64,000 nt of DNA from Flaccisagitta enflata (Eukaryota > Chaetognatha > Sagittoidea > Aphragmophora), in assembly GCA_965153355.1 (NCBI GenBank), contig OZ231128.1, forward strand, positions 13,950,001 to 14,014,000. Direction: 5' to 3'. Positions 35,886-47,732 of this stretch are shown in pieces. Every line of letters begins with the position of its first letter. Within the stretch, counting starts at the first letter, position 1. The notes under the pieces are model-generated. The model was not told where the DNA came from, made no database searches, and saw only the letters and a list, made by a program, of their open reading frames with translations. A program made the translations under genes and the position numbers.

Positions 35886-36399
35886 AAAAGAATGTTTTCG
35901 ATAAATTTTCAAAACCGCTGAACTTCTCACGCATCTGCGACTATCCATTATTTCCGGAATGATACTAACAATTGCTTTTTTCTTTGATTACTTTACTTTT
36001 CCATTGTCTCTGGTCTGATTCAACAATCTGCTCTCATTTGTCAGCCATCTTTAACTCTGGGATGTCAGAATGATTAACGGTTCTCAATCTCATAGAAATC
36101 ATTTATGAAGCAATTACAATTTTTCTTTGTTGCAGAGTGCATTTGAACTGAGTCTTTCATGAATTTGTAAGCTCTTTATCCTGTTTTTTTTCTTCCTTTG
36201 TCGTCATCATCACACTAAGAGCTTGGGAAACTCACTTAATCAAGTTTCAGCTGCTGCCGCATGCAACTGACTCAACCATCTAATAATCTTTTTCTTCCCT
36301 TTTAATCTCTTCTGTTATCTTGCCTTCTCTTTCTCTTTAATTTGTCTCTCTGTCTCTCCACTTGTTTGTTTGTCTGTGTTTGTCTGTGTGGATGGTTCA

Positions 36400-37075
<676 letters not shown>

Positions 37076-37134
37076 TCAATACTCATCGTTTTCATTCCAG
37101 TTTCATCAATATTCATAGGGTCACAAAAGAAAAG

Positions 37135-37630
37135 GCGGCCGGGCAGAGACAGAGACAGAGAAAGAGACAGAGACAGAGACAGAGACAGAACCAGAGACAG
37201 GGACAGAGAGAATGAAACTCAATCACAAAAGCCAAAGCGGTGGGAGAGACATGGGGACAGAGATGGGGAAAGAGATAAAGACATAGACAGAGACAGAGAC
37301 AGAAACAAAGATACAGATAGAGACAGAAACAGAGGCAGAGAAAGAGAAAGAGGAACAGACTCGAACAGAGAAAGATATAGAGACAGAGACAGAACCAGAG
37401 ACAGAGACAAGGACAGAGAGAATGAAACTCAATCACGAAAGCAAAAGCGGCGGGAGAGACATGGAGACAGAGATGGGGAAAGAGATAAAGACATAGACAG
37501 AGACAGAGATAGAAACAGAGATACAGATAGAGACAGAAACAGAGGCAGAGAAAGAGGTACGGACTAAGACAGAGAAAGATATAGAGACAGAGACAGAGAC
37601 AGAGACAGAGACAGAGACAAAGAGAAAATG
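37135..37630. repeat. GAGACA minisatellite with 210-bp higher-order unit
   Basis: (CAGAGA)n-type units. A longer segment (GAATGAAACTCAATCAC, GGGAGAGACATGG, GGGGAAAGAGATAAAGACAT) occurs at 37208 and again at 37419. Confidence 0.85.
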
Positions 37631-37714
37631 AGATTTGGTTAAAAAGGAGGCCGCGGCTAAGAGAATAGGGTTCAAAATTTGTTATACTCGGTTGAAATTG
37701 AGGGTGAGGAAAAT

Positions 37715-38066
<352 letters not shown>

Positions 38067-38345
38067 GTATTAAGGACAATGTTCTGGCGCTGTTCAAGAC
38101 ATGGTAGAGCAAATGGGAGCAATTCCCATTGCACATTGATAGTCAATGATTGTGTGTTGCAACACATTTAAGAGCCAAAATTTTGAAGATGAAGAGGGGA
38201 GTTGTTAATAATGAGGTTGTTGGTTGGTGAATAAACATGGTGTTGGAATGGCAGTGGAAAGACAACGCTGAGAAATTAAGGAGAGGCGACAAAATTATTG
38301 AGAAAGGATATGGCATAGAATTTTGATGCAATTCTTGATTGAATA

Positions 38346-38368
38346 AGAGAGAGAGAGAGACTGAGAGA

Positions 38369-38444
<76 letters not shown>

Positions 38445-38500
38445 AGAAAGAGAGAGAGAGTGAGAGACGGAGACAGAAGAGAGCAGAGAGAGAGAGTGAG
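38346..38500. repeat. (GA)n microsatellite
   Basis: (GA)n with short interruptions. Confidence 0.9.
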
Positions 38501-38616
38501 AGGAGGAAAGAGAAGGAAATGCTGACAAATTGGGCAAATGGGGGACCAGTGAGATACGGGATAAGAGGTGAGAACGATGGGCATGGAGATAGGCCGGAGG
38601 AACCAGTTTTTCTAAT

Positions 38617-38889
38617 CTTTTTAGTCGCGTGCACGCGACTCTATGACCCACTCTGTCCGTCTGTCGGTCGGTCCGTCGGTCCGTCGGTCCGTCGGTAACC
38701 CTTAGCTTTTTTTTGTCATTTTACGTTATTTTAGGTTATTTTGAGTCATTTAAGTTATTTAAAGTTAATCTGAGCTAATTTACATTTAGTCTCTTAGTAT
38801 TTTGGTCTTTTAGTTTTTTAGTTTTTTAGTCTTTTGGTCTTATGGTCTTAACAACCGCACGCGACTGTAAGGTGTTGGCCTTGTTTGTT
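38617..38889 (-). mobile_element. Helentron/HINE-like element, subfamily 2
   Basis: TTTTTAGTCGCGTGCACGCGAC then TCTATGACCCACTCTGTCCG, (GGTCCGTC)n, a TTATTT/TTTAGT-rich middle, and the end CGCACGCGACTGTAAGGTGT TGGCCTTGTTT. Confidence 0.85.
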
Positions 38890-39114
38890 TAAAAATTTCT
38901 TTTGGAGAGCTCTGAAGTTAAGATTCTGATTGATTACTTACGCCCAAGCTTTGAAGTTTTGCTATTTTAGGAATCGAAGCTGATTAAATCTTAATGTTTA
39001 CAAACACTATACGTGATTTGGTTGCAAAACACAGACAACATCTTATAGCAGGCACACAAATGTACGTAAACACAATCAAAAACGCACAAAGACATACACA
39101 GACACGCAAACAGA

Positions 39115-39300
<186 letters not shown>

Positions 39301-39644
39301 ATTGATTTTACAAAATCATAGCAACACAAATCTACACTCGGATGGCCTGGAACAAAAACAGGCAGCGGACAGTTACGGATAGAAACAGAAATTCAAGTGA
39401 CAGACAGAGAAAAAAAGAAAAAAAAAAGAAAAGAAAAAAAAGGAAGATACAGGCAGGAAAGAGGAGTCTTAAAGAGGCAAACAGAGTGTGAACTGTGAAA
39501 GGGTCTGCCGTTTATAGAAAACAGTCTGGCGCGCTAAAAAGCCGCTATTCATTTCCAATTCCTATTTAAGACCGGAATTGCAAGTTTTATTGAATACGAC
39601 GAGGGCCTACAGAAAAAAAGAAGGATGCGAGCAAAGAGGAGCAA

Positions 39645-39850
39645 AAGACAGAGTGCGGGCGTGTCTCCAGTGATGAAAACGATCGTGATTATCCTCATCA
39701 GACACGTGTAAAAGACAAAGCGCAGGCGTGTCTTCACTGATGAAAAAAAAAACGTGATTATCCTCATCAGACGCCTGTAAAAGACATAATACGGGCATGT
39801 TTCTAGTGACGACAATGATCATGATCATCCCAGTCGAACGCATTTACACC
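39645..39850. repeat. About 70-bp tandem repeat
   Basis: Three units of GCGGGCGTGTCTCCAGTGAT then GTGATTATCCTCATCAGACA and TGTAAAAGACA. Confidence 0.8.
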
Positions 39851-40189
39851 ATAAACATTTACCATTTACAGCATAAACACATATTCATACTTTCCAACCA
39901 ACCCACAAGGGAGTGAGCTGATTAAGTGAGTGAGCCCATGAATGGAGCCAGTGTGGCGGTGGAAGCGAATGGAGTGAGCGAACGAGTTGCCCTTTATAAA
40001 CGTGATTGTCATTTGTAGGAACAGGCTCTGTATGTTTCTACCTCAGTCTCTTATGGATGGGAGAGGAGTAGTGATGAAGGAGGCTGCCATGAAAGATAGT
40101 CTCAAATAACACAAACAACATCATATGCACACACACAAATATTTCAAGGATTATGATGCGAACGCCACCCAAACAAGCCCAAGAGGGCA

Positions 40190-40557
40190 ACAGTCGCGTG
40201 CGTTTGGAAATGAAAAACAAAAGAGCAAAAACATGTCAAAATGTTAAAAATGTTGAAACATGTTGAAAAATGTTAAAAAATGTTAAAAAATGTTAAAAAA
40301 TGTTAAAAAATGTTAAGAAATGTTAAAAGATGTTAGAAAATGTTAAAAAAGGTTAAATGTTAAAAAATGCTAAAAGATGTTAAAAATGTTAAAAAATGTT
40401 TTAAAATGTTTTAAAATGTTGAAAAATGTTGAATAATGTTAAGAAATATTAATAAATGCTAAAAAATGTTAAAAACGTTCAAAACCTGAAAATGTGACGG
40501 ACGGACGGACCAACCGACAGAGCAAGGTGTAGAGTCGCGTGCACGCAACTAAAAATA
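40190..40557 (+). mobile_element. Helentron/HINE-like element with expanded TTAAAAAATG array
   Basis: CAGTCGCGTGCG at the left and GTGTAGAGTCGCGTGCACGC AACTAAAAA at the right. About 25 units of TGTTAAAAAA fill the middle, followed by (GGAC)n GGACCAACCGACAGAGCAAG. Confidence 0.8.
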
Positions 40558-40920
40558 TCTATGGATGGGGCGACCAACTTTGAGTGTTATGTAGTACAAA
40601 GAAAGATCGATCATAACTAAGTCAATTGACCAGAGACGCGCGTACTTGCAGTGCATCAAATGCCATCGTTGGGAAAAAAATCGAAAAACGTTTTTCGATT
40701 TTTTGAGTTTCGCTTAGGAATTAATTTTTTCCATTTTCGCTTGGAGCGTTTTGCGGAAGTTGAGGAGCGACTAGGCTCGCCCGAGGCTGGGGTTGAAATT
40801 GGTACAGGATGAAAAAGGGCACTTTTTTACACCTTCTGGAAAAAATCAGGGCACTGTCGGACCAATACTTTAGGCGCTATGAATTTTTTAATCTTTTTTT
40901 ATTTTTTCACATTTTCCGCA

Positions 40921-41081
40921 TTTTTAGTTGGGGACACGCAACTCTATAAGAGGCTTTGTCCGTCCGTTGGTTGGTCGGTCGGTTGGTTGGTTGGTCCGTC
41001 ACACTCGAGTTGAAAACACGCATTTTGGCCCCTGCCCACCCGTCCGCAACTGGTGGCCATGTATCCGGCCTTGTTCTCAAA
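40921..41081 (-). mobile_element. Helentron/HINE-like element, short copy
   Basis: TTTTTAGTTGGGGACACGCAAC then CTCTATAAGAGGCTTTGTCCG, (GGTT/GGTC)n, GGCCCCTGCCCACCCGTCCG and GTATCCGGCCTTGTT. It uses the CTCTATAAGAGG module otherwise typical of the AGATGCG family, bridging the two. Confidence 0.75.
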
Positions 41082-41144
41082 GATGTTTATTTTTCATCGA
41101 TCTCAATTTTGGGCCCTAAATAACAACAAAATTGAGTTCAGCAG

Positions 41145-41892
41145 AGGGCAGAGGGAGGGAGGGAGAGGGAGGGAAGGGGATTGAGGGAGAGGGAGGGAAG
41201 GAGGGAGAGGGAGGGTGGGAGAAGGAGTAAAGGAGGGTGGGAGAGGAAGGGAGAGGGAGGGGGAGGGGGAAGGGAGGGGGAACGAGAGTAGGAGGGAGAG
41301 GGGGAGGAAAAGAGAAGGAAAGAGAGAGGGGGAGGGAGAGAGAGAGAGAGTGGGAGGGGGAGGGTGAGGGGGAGGGAAAGGAAGAGAGGGAGAGAGAGGG
41401 AGGGAGGGGGAGGGAGAGATGGAGGGAGGGAGAGAGGGAGGGAGGAGGGGGAGTGAGAGAGAGGGAGGGAGAGGGAGAGAAAGAGGGATAGCGAGAGAGG
41501 GAGGGAGAGGGGGAGAGAAAGGGAGGAAGAGAGAGGGAGGGAGGGAGGGGGAGCGAAACAGAGGGAGGGAAAGGGATAGGGAAAGAGAGAGGGGGAGGGA
41601 GAGCAAGAGGAAGAGGGTGAGGGGGAGGGAAAGGGAGGGAGAGAGAGGAAGGGAGGGAGAGGGGGAGAGACAGAGGGAGGGACAGAGGGAGAGGGAGCGA
41701 GAGGGGGAGGGTGAGGGGGAGGGAGAGTGAGAGGGGGAGGGAGAGTGAGAGGGGGAGGGAGAGCGAGAGGGGGAGGGAAAGTGAGAGGGGAAGGGAGGGA
41801 GCGAGGGAGAGAGAGGGAGGGAGAGGGGGAGAAAGAGAGGGAGGAAGGGAGGGAGCGAGGGAGGGAGAGAGAGGGTGAGAGAGAAACACACA
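41145..41892. repeat. Purine-only tract (GAGGGA)n
   Basis: Nearly 750 bp almost free of pyrimidines on the + strand, built from AGGGAGGG/GAGAGAGGG units. Such tracts can form triplex DNA. All frames here are artefacts. Confidence 0.95.
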
Positions 41893-41894
41893 CA

Positions 41895-42655
41895 CAGACA
41901 CAAAACAGCCCTTACGATTTTTTCCGGTCGGTGAGAGCCGCCTTTACTGGTACAATTATTCTTTTTTAGGGGGGGGGGGGGGGGAATAGACGGAAAAGAT
42001 TTTTGAAAAAAAAAGCAATTGTAAAAAAAAACTTCAACAGTAATGACAGCATAATGCCATGATACTTTAGAATTCGCTTCTTCATTGGAAGGATACTTGG
42101 TTTCAATGTAGAATAGAATTGAAGGATGATTTACAATGCTGATTTATAATGCTAGTTCATAATGTTGATTAAGTGAATTGTTGATTTATAATATAACACA
42201 AAAAATTTCATTATGCACGCAAGTGGGATTAACAAAAAAACAGACATTTAAATGAGGTCGAACTGTGGAAAGAAAGTGGAGAGAGGACGATAAAGAAAGG
42301 GTCGGCATCAGCAATTTCTCATCGCCCATGAAAACATGCATCTCATTTTGCAGCCTCCCTGCATGGCTTGCACCTACTGCACCCTTATGATTACACCGTC
42401 CTCACCATATTTTTCCAACTTCGTAGCCACGTTTATCATTTTCCCTTACATCAAAAGTTTCACAACCACTCAATGTCACAATGTTCATACATCATCCTCC
42501 AACCCCTAAATTTACTTTGATTTCGAACCACTCTCCCTCTTTTCTTGGCTAGAAAATTACGAAAGATGTCGTTTTGGGCAGCGGCCCCGAAGGGGCCAAT
42601 GACCTATGCTTTCACACATAGGGGAAATTTCTCCTTCTCCTTCTCCTTCTTCTTC
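41895..42655. other. No gene recognised
   Basis: Contains a G17 run near 41970 and the GGGCAGCGGCCCCGAAGGGG repeat module near 42575. No exon supported. Confidence 0.45.
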
Positions 42656-42659
42656 TTCT

Positions 42660-42873
42660 CTGTCCCCCCTCCCAGGCCCAAATCCCAGCCTCGAGGCGCA
42701 AAACCCAGCCTCGAGGCGCAAAACCCAGCCTCGAGGCTCAAAATCCAGCCTCGAGTCTCAAATCCCAGCCTCGAAGCTCAATTCCCAGTCTCAAAGCGAC
42801 TCCCAGCCTCGAGGCTCAATTGCTTCGAGGCTCAAATCCCAGCCTCGCAGGCCAAATCCCGGCCTCGAGGCTC
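42660..42873. repeat. 20-bp CCCAGCCTCGAGGC minisatellite
   Basis: About ten units of CCAGCCTCGAGGC(G/T)CAAAA, ending at the N gap. Similar units occur at 12120-12240. Confidence 0.9.
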
Positions 42874-42883
42874 NNNNNNNNNN
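42874..42883. other. Assembly gap
   Basis: Ten N positions between two repeats, so the join may be artificial. Confidence 1.
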
Positions 42884-42884
42884 C

Positions 42885-43232
42885 TCATCTGTGAGGAGAA
42901 TGCTAGAACATTGAGTTCATTTAGCTCAGTGGCTTTTTTTTATTCAAATGTGATAAATGAATCGATATTCTTATACATGTTTAAGAAAGCAGATACAAAA
43001 AGCATATCAGTGAGCATAACTGCTCATCTGTGAGGGTGTTTTTAAGCATTTTAGCTCACTTAGCTCATTTAGCTCAGTCTTTTTTCTGATTTTTAATGGG
43101 ATGAATAAGAGTTTTGATGGGAGCATGTAAATACAAGAAAGCATGTCAGTGAGCATAGCCGATTGTCTGGTTGAGTGATTTTGAGCATTTTAGCTCATCT
43201 AGCTCATTTGGCTCAGTAGTAAGGAAAATTGT
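42885..43232 (+). repeat. About 130-bp satellite
   Basis: Three units with CTCATCTGTGAGG, CATTTTAGCTCA(C/T)(T/C)TAGCTCA and GCATGTCAGTGAGCATA. Related in inverse to 2085-2425. Confidence 0.75.
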
Positions 43233-43984
43233 GATAAGTGGCAGTTATCCTATAGCGGTCAAACTCATGAGGCTCTGAAAACGTGGAGAAATACCCTCTA
43301 CTATTACCATTTCCTAACAAAGAAATAACTACGAGCTAGCTAAAGATGACCGCTCCTGCCCAAAGTCTCCTGCCCATAATCTAGTGGCTGGTTTTTGTGG
43401 TGCCAATAAGGAGAGGAGGAGGAGGAGCTCCGGCCAATTTGCAAAAGTAGGAAACGCTAACTAGTTGCAGAGTGATCGGTAGAATGGTAGGATTTGTGGT
43501 GCCTGTACCCCGAGTTGAACTCGAGAGAGAGAGCAAATTTGAGAGAAAGAAAGGCAGAGAGAGTTTCAGCAGAGGAATCCTAATGCTGCGAGGAGGAGCG
43601 AAGGAGAAGAAGAAGAGTAGAGAAGAGAGGGAGGAGAGAAGAGAATGAATGAAAGGATTTTTGCTGATGGACTAGCTACAAATACGATTTCGTGAGAGAA
43701 GGAAGAAGCAAGGCAATTTTCTACCATTTGAGTTGAAGTTGGAAGGAGGTCATGAAAGTAAAGAAAGATATGAAACCTAAAAGCAAAGTGAAGAACCCAA
43801 GAAGGGAATATAGAAAAACCTTTGAGGGAAGTATGAAGAAAAAGGAAGAAGCAGGAAAGAAAATGATGGTAGAAATGAGGCCTTTATATGTTCAAAAATG
43901 GTTTCTTGGTAGAAATGAGGCTTTTATAGATGTCAAAATGGGAAGAATAAAACCAATGAATACAAGAGTTAAGTGGGCACTTTT

Positions 43985-44570
43985 GAGGTTTTCTATAGGT
44001 ACAAATGAGGTTTTTATATGTGACAAGAAAGGTTTTGGATTGTTAGAAATTAGGCTTTGCATGGTGGAAATTAGGCTTTGCATGGTAGAAATAAGGCTTT
44101 TACATGGTAGATATAAGGTTTTATATGGTAGAAATTTGGTTTTAGATGGTGGAAATTTGGTTTTAGATGGTGGAAATTTGGTTTTAATTGGTGGAAAATT
44201 GGTTTTTATGGTAGAAATTAGGTTTTGTGTAGTACCTGAGAAGAAAAAAGTGAAAATTTTTTTCACGAAAAATAAGAATAAAGAATAGGAAATGAAAGAA
44301 GAAGATTTTGAAATGGTTGAAATAAAAATAAGAGAGGTAAGGATTTGAGACAAAGGTATGAGATAGCAATTTGAAAAAAAAAAAAGGTGGTAGGGTTTTG
44401 AGGTTTGATAATGACTATGAGAAAAGGTAGAAGTAGACTGTATAGTTGTAGAGGTTGTGATGTGAAAGGTCTAGAGCCGCGGTGACAGATGACACATGAC
44501 AGATGACTGATGACAGATGGTATGCAGTGACAGATGACAGATGACAGATGACAGATGACAAATAAGGAAG
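43985..44570. repeat. GGTGGAAATTTGGTTTTAGAT and ATGACAG minisatellites
   Basis: About 22-bp units at 44040-44225 and TGACAGATGACAGATGACAG at 44480-44565. The whole 43540-44880 flank is purine-rich on the + strand, so the open frame at 43752-44288 is not a credible gene. Confidence 0.75.
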
Positions 44571-44852
44571 AGGAGTTAAGGATGAATACTGGGCGCGTGA
44601 AAAGGAGGAAGAGAAGTGACGCGTGAATGGGGAAGAGAAAAAAGAAAAAATTATAACAGAAAGAAATAGGAAAAGGAAGAGAAGAAAGAAATAGAGGAAA
44701 GGAGGAAAGAAAGAAAGAAAAAATTGTGCCATAATGGAGGTAAGGGGAAAAGGAAGAGAAAAAGAGGAAGAGAAATGAGGAGGATAAAAGAGGAAGAGAA
44801 GTAAGATAAAGGAGATATATGGAGGTGGAAGAGGAAGATAAAATAATTGAGA

Positions 44853-44860
44853 TATATAAT
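44853..44860 (+). promoter_or_regulatory. TATA-like box before the ATPase gene
   Basis: TATATAAT lies 38 bp upstream of the ATPase ATG. Similar TATATAA boxes occur before other genes of the element (51046, 56503). Confidence 0.35.
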
Positions 44861-44890
44861 AGGAAATTTTTAGAAATTTCTATTAGAATC

Positions 44891-46356
44891 ATGGATCAAA
44901 GTGGAAAGCAATTTTATTCGAGTAAATGTCATAAATATCCACCTGGTAGCCTCCTGATTTGTATGGGAGCCTCAGCTTGTGGTCAGCAATAGATAAATAC
45001 TCAAAATAATAATTTTTTTTAAGGAATTCCTACTTTTTTGATTTTATTTGAAAATAGTTTTGAAGTTTTCTAAATTCACGCGTAGGACCCTCTACTTTTA
45101 CTAAAAATTTAAAATTGCGTTTTAAGTTGAATTTAAAATTTGAGGTTTTTACAAAACCAGGCTAAAGACCCTCTACTATTACGAAAATTTTAAATTTTTA
45201 TTTTTGAAATTGACATTTAAGTTGAAATTCTAAATTCAGGCCTGAGACCATCTACTTTTACTAAAATTTATTTTTTTTTTCAAAATTGACATTTAAGTTG
45301 AAATTTTAAATTCAGGCCTGAGACCATCTACTTTTACTATTTTTTTTTTTATCAAATTGCCACTTATGTTGAAATTCTAAATTCAGGCCTGAGACCATCT
45401 ACTTTTACTATTTTTTTTTTTTATGAAATTGCCACTTATGTTGAAATTCTAAATTCAGGCCTGAGACCATCTACTTTTACTATTTTTTTTTTTATTAAAT
45501 TGCCACTTATGTTGAAATTCTAAATTCAGGCCCGAGACCATCTACTTTTACCAAAATTTTAAAATTTTTTTAAAAATTTACTTTTAAGTCTGTATATGTT
45601 TAGGTTTAGGACATTATTTTGTTATTGTGTGTCACTGGCAATAGTTTAAAGAATTGAGTACATATCTATTGTTGATTTAAAGGAAAAAGCACTTTTTTCT
45701 ACGAGACCATAAAAGACCATGAAAATCATTTGTGGGTGAAGCCTACTAAGTTGGTTTGGTTTTATCAAGAAGAGTGTGACGCAGTAATCAAAACGAAAAA
45801 ATTTTTGTCAACTGAAAAGGACATTAAAAGTCTTTTTTTGCGAAAAATGCCAGAAGAAGATTTCATTGAACAAGTAGGTATTGATAAAAACAGTACGGTG
45901 ATTATTGTGGATGATTTTGCACCTCAGACTGGAAGCAACGAAAAGCTACGAGAAATTTTGTTGGTCATGAGTCAAATCTGGGTCCATCATTATGGCATCA
46001 TACTAATGTATTCAACGCAAAGTTTTGAAATGTTTTTAAAATCGTCAAAATTGAATCCTATGCTGAATAACAGTACCCATCTCATTCTCTTTAAAACCAG
46101 TCATGAGGCCCGGAGTTTAAGGAGATACCTAAAAAACTACTTAATTCCAGTGAAGGGTGATGCGTCTTTATGGACCTTGTTCGAGAAACATGTGCAAAGC
46201 CAACAATATCAATGCATGGTAATTTGCATATCGACACACATGAAACGTCCTACGGTTTTTACAAATGTGATGATGAGTCAACCTGGACCAGTTTTATCAT
46301 TTCACCAGTCAAGTGAGAGCGAGCTGAGTGACGACGGCGAGGTAGATGCCAAGTAG
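44891..46356 (+). CDS. Packaging ATPase (FtsK/HerA type), two exons
   Basis: Exons 44891-44981 and 45683-46356 (254 residues plus stop). Exon 1 starts at ATG and ends with CMGASACG, the first half of a Walker A loop; the K-S-T half is encoded at the very start of exon 2. The intron (GTCAGC donor, TTTAAAG acceptor, phase 1) is 701 bp. Exon 2 has the typical WFYQEE segment, Walker B TVIIVDDF and downstream ILMYSTQS, as in A32/FtsK-like virion packaging ATPases of Polintons. The predicted role is pumping the genome into the capsid. Length is normal for the family. The next gene starts 17 bp after the stop. Exon 1 is short, so its call rests mainly on the exact completion of the P-loop and matching phase. 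Confidence 0.85.
45070..45560. repeat. 71-76-bp satellite inside the ATPase intron
   Basis: Units carry AATTCAGGCCTGAGACCATC and TACTTTTACTA. GAGACCATC starts at 45244, 45320, 45391, 45463 and 45534 (spacing 76, 71, 72, 71), with older units to the left (GGACCCTCTACTTTTACTA). The array fills most of the intron. Confidence 0.9.
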
Positions 46357-46372
46357 GCAAAAAGGATGACTC

Positions 46373-46705
46373 ATGGCTTGCAGAAAAAAGAAAAATCTGA
46401 AGGCCCTACTGGAAGCTTGTGTGACAGATACATTGTTTGACAAACAATTAAAGAGAAACGTGTTTCTTTGCGTTGTCGAAATTATAAGCAATTCCAAAAA
46501 GAAAAAACTGAAATCCTGTTTCTCATCGTCAACTCGTCGTAAAATTTTAAAATTTAAAAAATTACTGAATTTTTTAAAGGATGATAAAATCTCGTTGAAA
46601 AAACGAAAAAAAAGATTTATCAAGTGCGATGAAAGGGAGAAAAAACTTTTTAATAATTACTTGATAGCTGATTTTATCAGCAATTGCATTGAATGTGACG
46701 ATTAA
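46373..46705 (+). CDS. Small lysine-rich protein, unknown
   Basis: ATG-started 110-residue frame 17 bp after the ATPase stop. About a quarter of residues are Lys or Arg (KKKNLKALLE near the start, LKKRKKRFIKCDERE near the end), with an acidic CIECDD terminus. No family recognised. Position in a tight gene string favours a real Polinton ORF; DNA binding is only a guess. Confidence 0.5.
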   Translation: MACRKKKNLKALLEACVTDTLFDKQLKRNVFLCVVEIISNSKKKKLKSCFSSSTRRKILKFKKLLNFLKDDKISLKKRKKRFIKCDEREKKLFNNYLIADFISNCIECDD

Positions 46706-46832
46706 AGACATCTACTCAGAATGAATTATAGTCCAGGGCTGAATTGAAATGACACCTACCCAGATTGAACTATAGTCCAAGGTTGAAGTGGAATGACACC
46801 TATTCAGGCCAAATTATAGTCCAAGTTTGGAT
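46706..46832. repeat. About 48-bp triplicated spacer
   Basis: Three units of AATGACACCTA(C/T)(C/T)CAG and AACTATAGTCCAAGG in the spacer before the next gene. This may be regulatory; no evidence beyond position. Confidence 0.65.
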
Positions 46833-46853
46833 TAGAATTTTGTGGGAAAAACA

Positions 46854-47732
46854 ATGAGTAGAAGCACACAGACGTCATACATAAAATCACCACATTTGAC
46901 TGCAGTTATAGATGACACGGGCATATCGTGCGAGCAAAAAATAGAACGGATAAAAGGATTGATTGATGGAAAAAAGTTATCCTTGCTGAAAAGTGGGGAA
47001 GCAATCAATTCAAGACCGGACAATGGCGTGAACAACGGCGATGCAGCGGCTTCAAGAAGTGAATATGATGTAATTTTAAGTGATTTGAATGGTGCCAAAG
47101 AAAGAGAATTGGGTGAGACTATTTTGCAGTCAATAAACCAAAGTGAGTATATGAGCTACGACAGAAACTCTCTCGAGATCATTGTAGCATCCGAAACCAT
47201 CAGATTCACGAATATAAAAAATTTGATTCAATTCTGTGTGAAAAATGACGCGGCTAATTTACCGATAGGATTAACTTTATTTTTGGAGGGACTTTTGCAT
47301 ATAAAAACTGCTGTACACGCAATTCGATCGGGCGATTCCGTTGCGATCAAAGACGATTTAATAAAAATTAGTACCATAAGGGAAAAGGATAAAGCTGCTT
47401 TAAATGTGGTACCTGCAAACAATGAAGATATTGGAGTTGACGCGAATGAAGCTGTAGATGGTGCTGTTGAAAATAACACGTCGGACGCGCCTGTTGTGGC
47501 AGATGAATCGTCGGTAGGACGGCAGGAAGTGAAGGAGAAAGGGAGGAAGCGTCGAAGAGGCGCGGATGAGGAGGAGGAAAATTTGACGCCGGCTGCGAAA
47601 AAATTTGGCCTTGATGACCAATCTTTGAATTCTTTACGCCGATCACCTAGGTTGACTGCAAAGTTGGACGAGGCGTGGAAGTCTGCCTTGGTCGCTCCAG
47701 ACACTGGGAAGAAAAAGAGGGTGCGAAAATGA
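46854..47732 (+). CDS. Polinton-associated protein, unknown function
   Basis: 292 residues from the ATG at 46854 (a GTG 12 bp upstream is in frame but less likely). The central part (SLEIIVASETIRFTNIKNLI, then NLPIGLTLFLEGLLHIKTAV) has a spacing I associate with a small protein found near Polinton integrases, but I cannot name it. The C-terminal third is acidic then basic, with KGRKRRRG and KKKRVRK, plausible nuclear localisation signals. Its TGA overlaps the next gene's ATG (ATGA), so the two are closely coupled. Confidence 0.6.
   Translation: MSRSTQTSYIKSPHLTAVIDDTGISCEQKIERIKGLIDGKKLSLLKSGEAINSRPDNGVNNGDAAASRSEYDVILSDLNGAKERELGETILQSINQSEYMSYDRNSLEIIVASETIRFTNIKNLIQFCVKNDAANLPIGLTLFLEGLLHIKTAVHAIRSGDSVAIKDDLIKISTIREKDKAALNVVPANNEDIGVDANEAVDGAVENNTSDAPVVADESSVGRQEVKEKGRKRRRGADEEEENLTPAAKKFGLDDQSLNSLRRSPRLTAKLDEAWKSALVAPDTGKKKRVRK

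Noticed and set aside
43752-44288. 178-codon + strand frame next to the Polinton
   Set aside because: It is a purine-rich minisatellite (MVEIRL-type repeats) with no family motif and no conserved borders.
46842-46854. GTG start giving an MGKT N-terminus that mimics a P-loop tail
   Set aside because: An ATG four codons on is the normal eukaryotic start and no P-loop follows.
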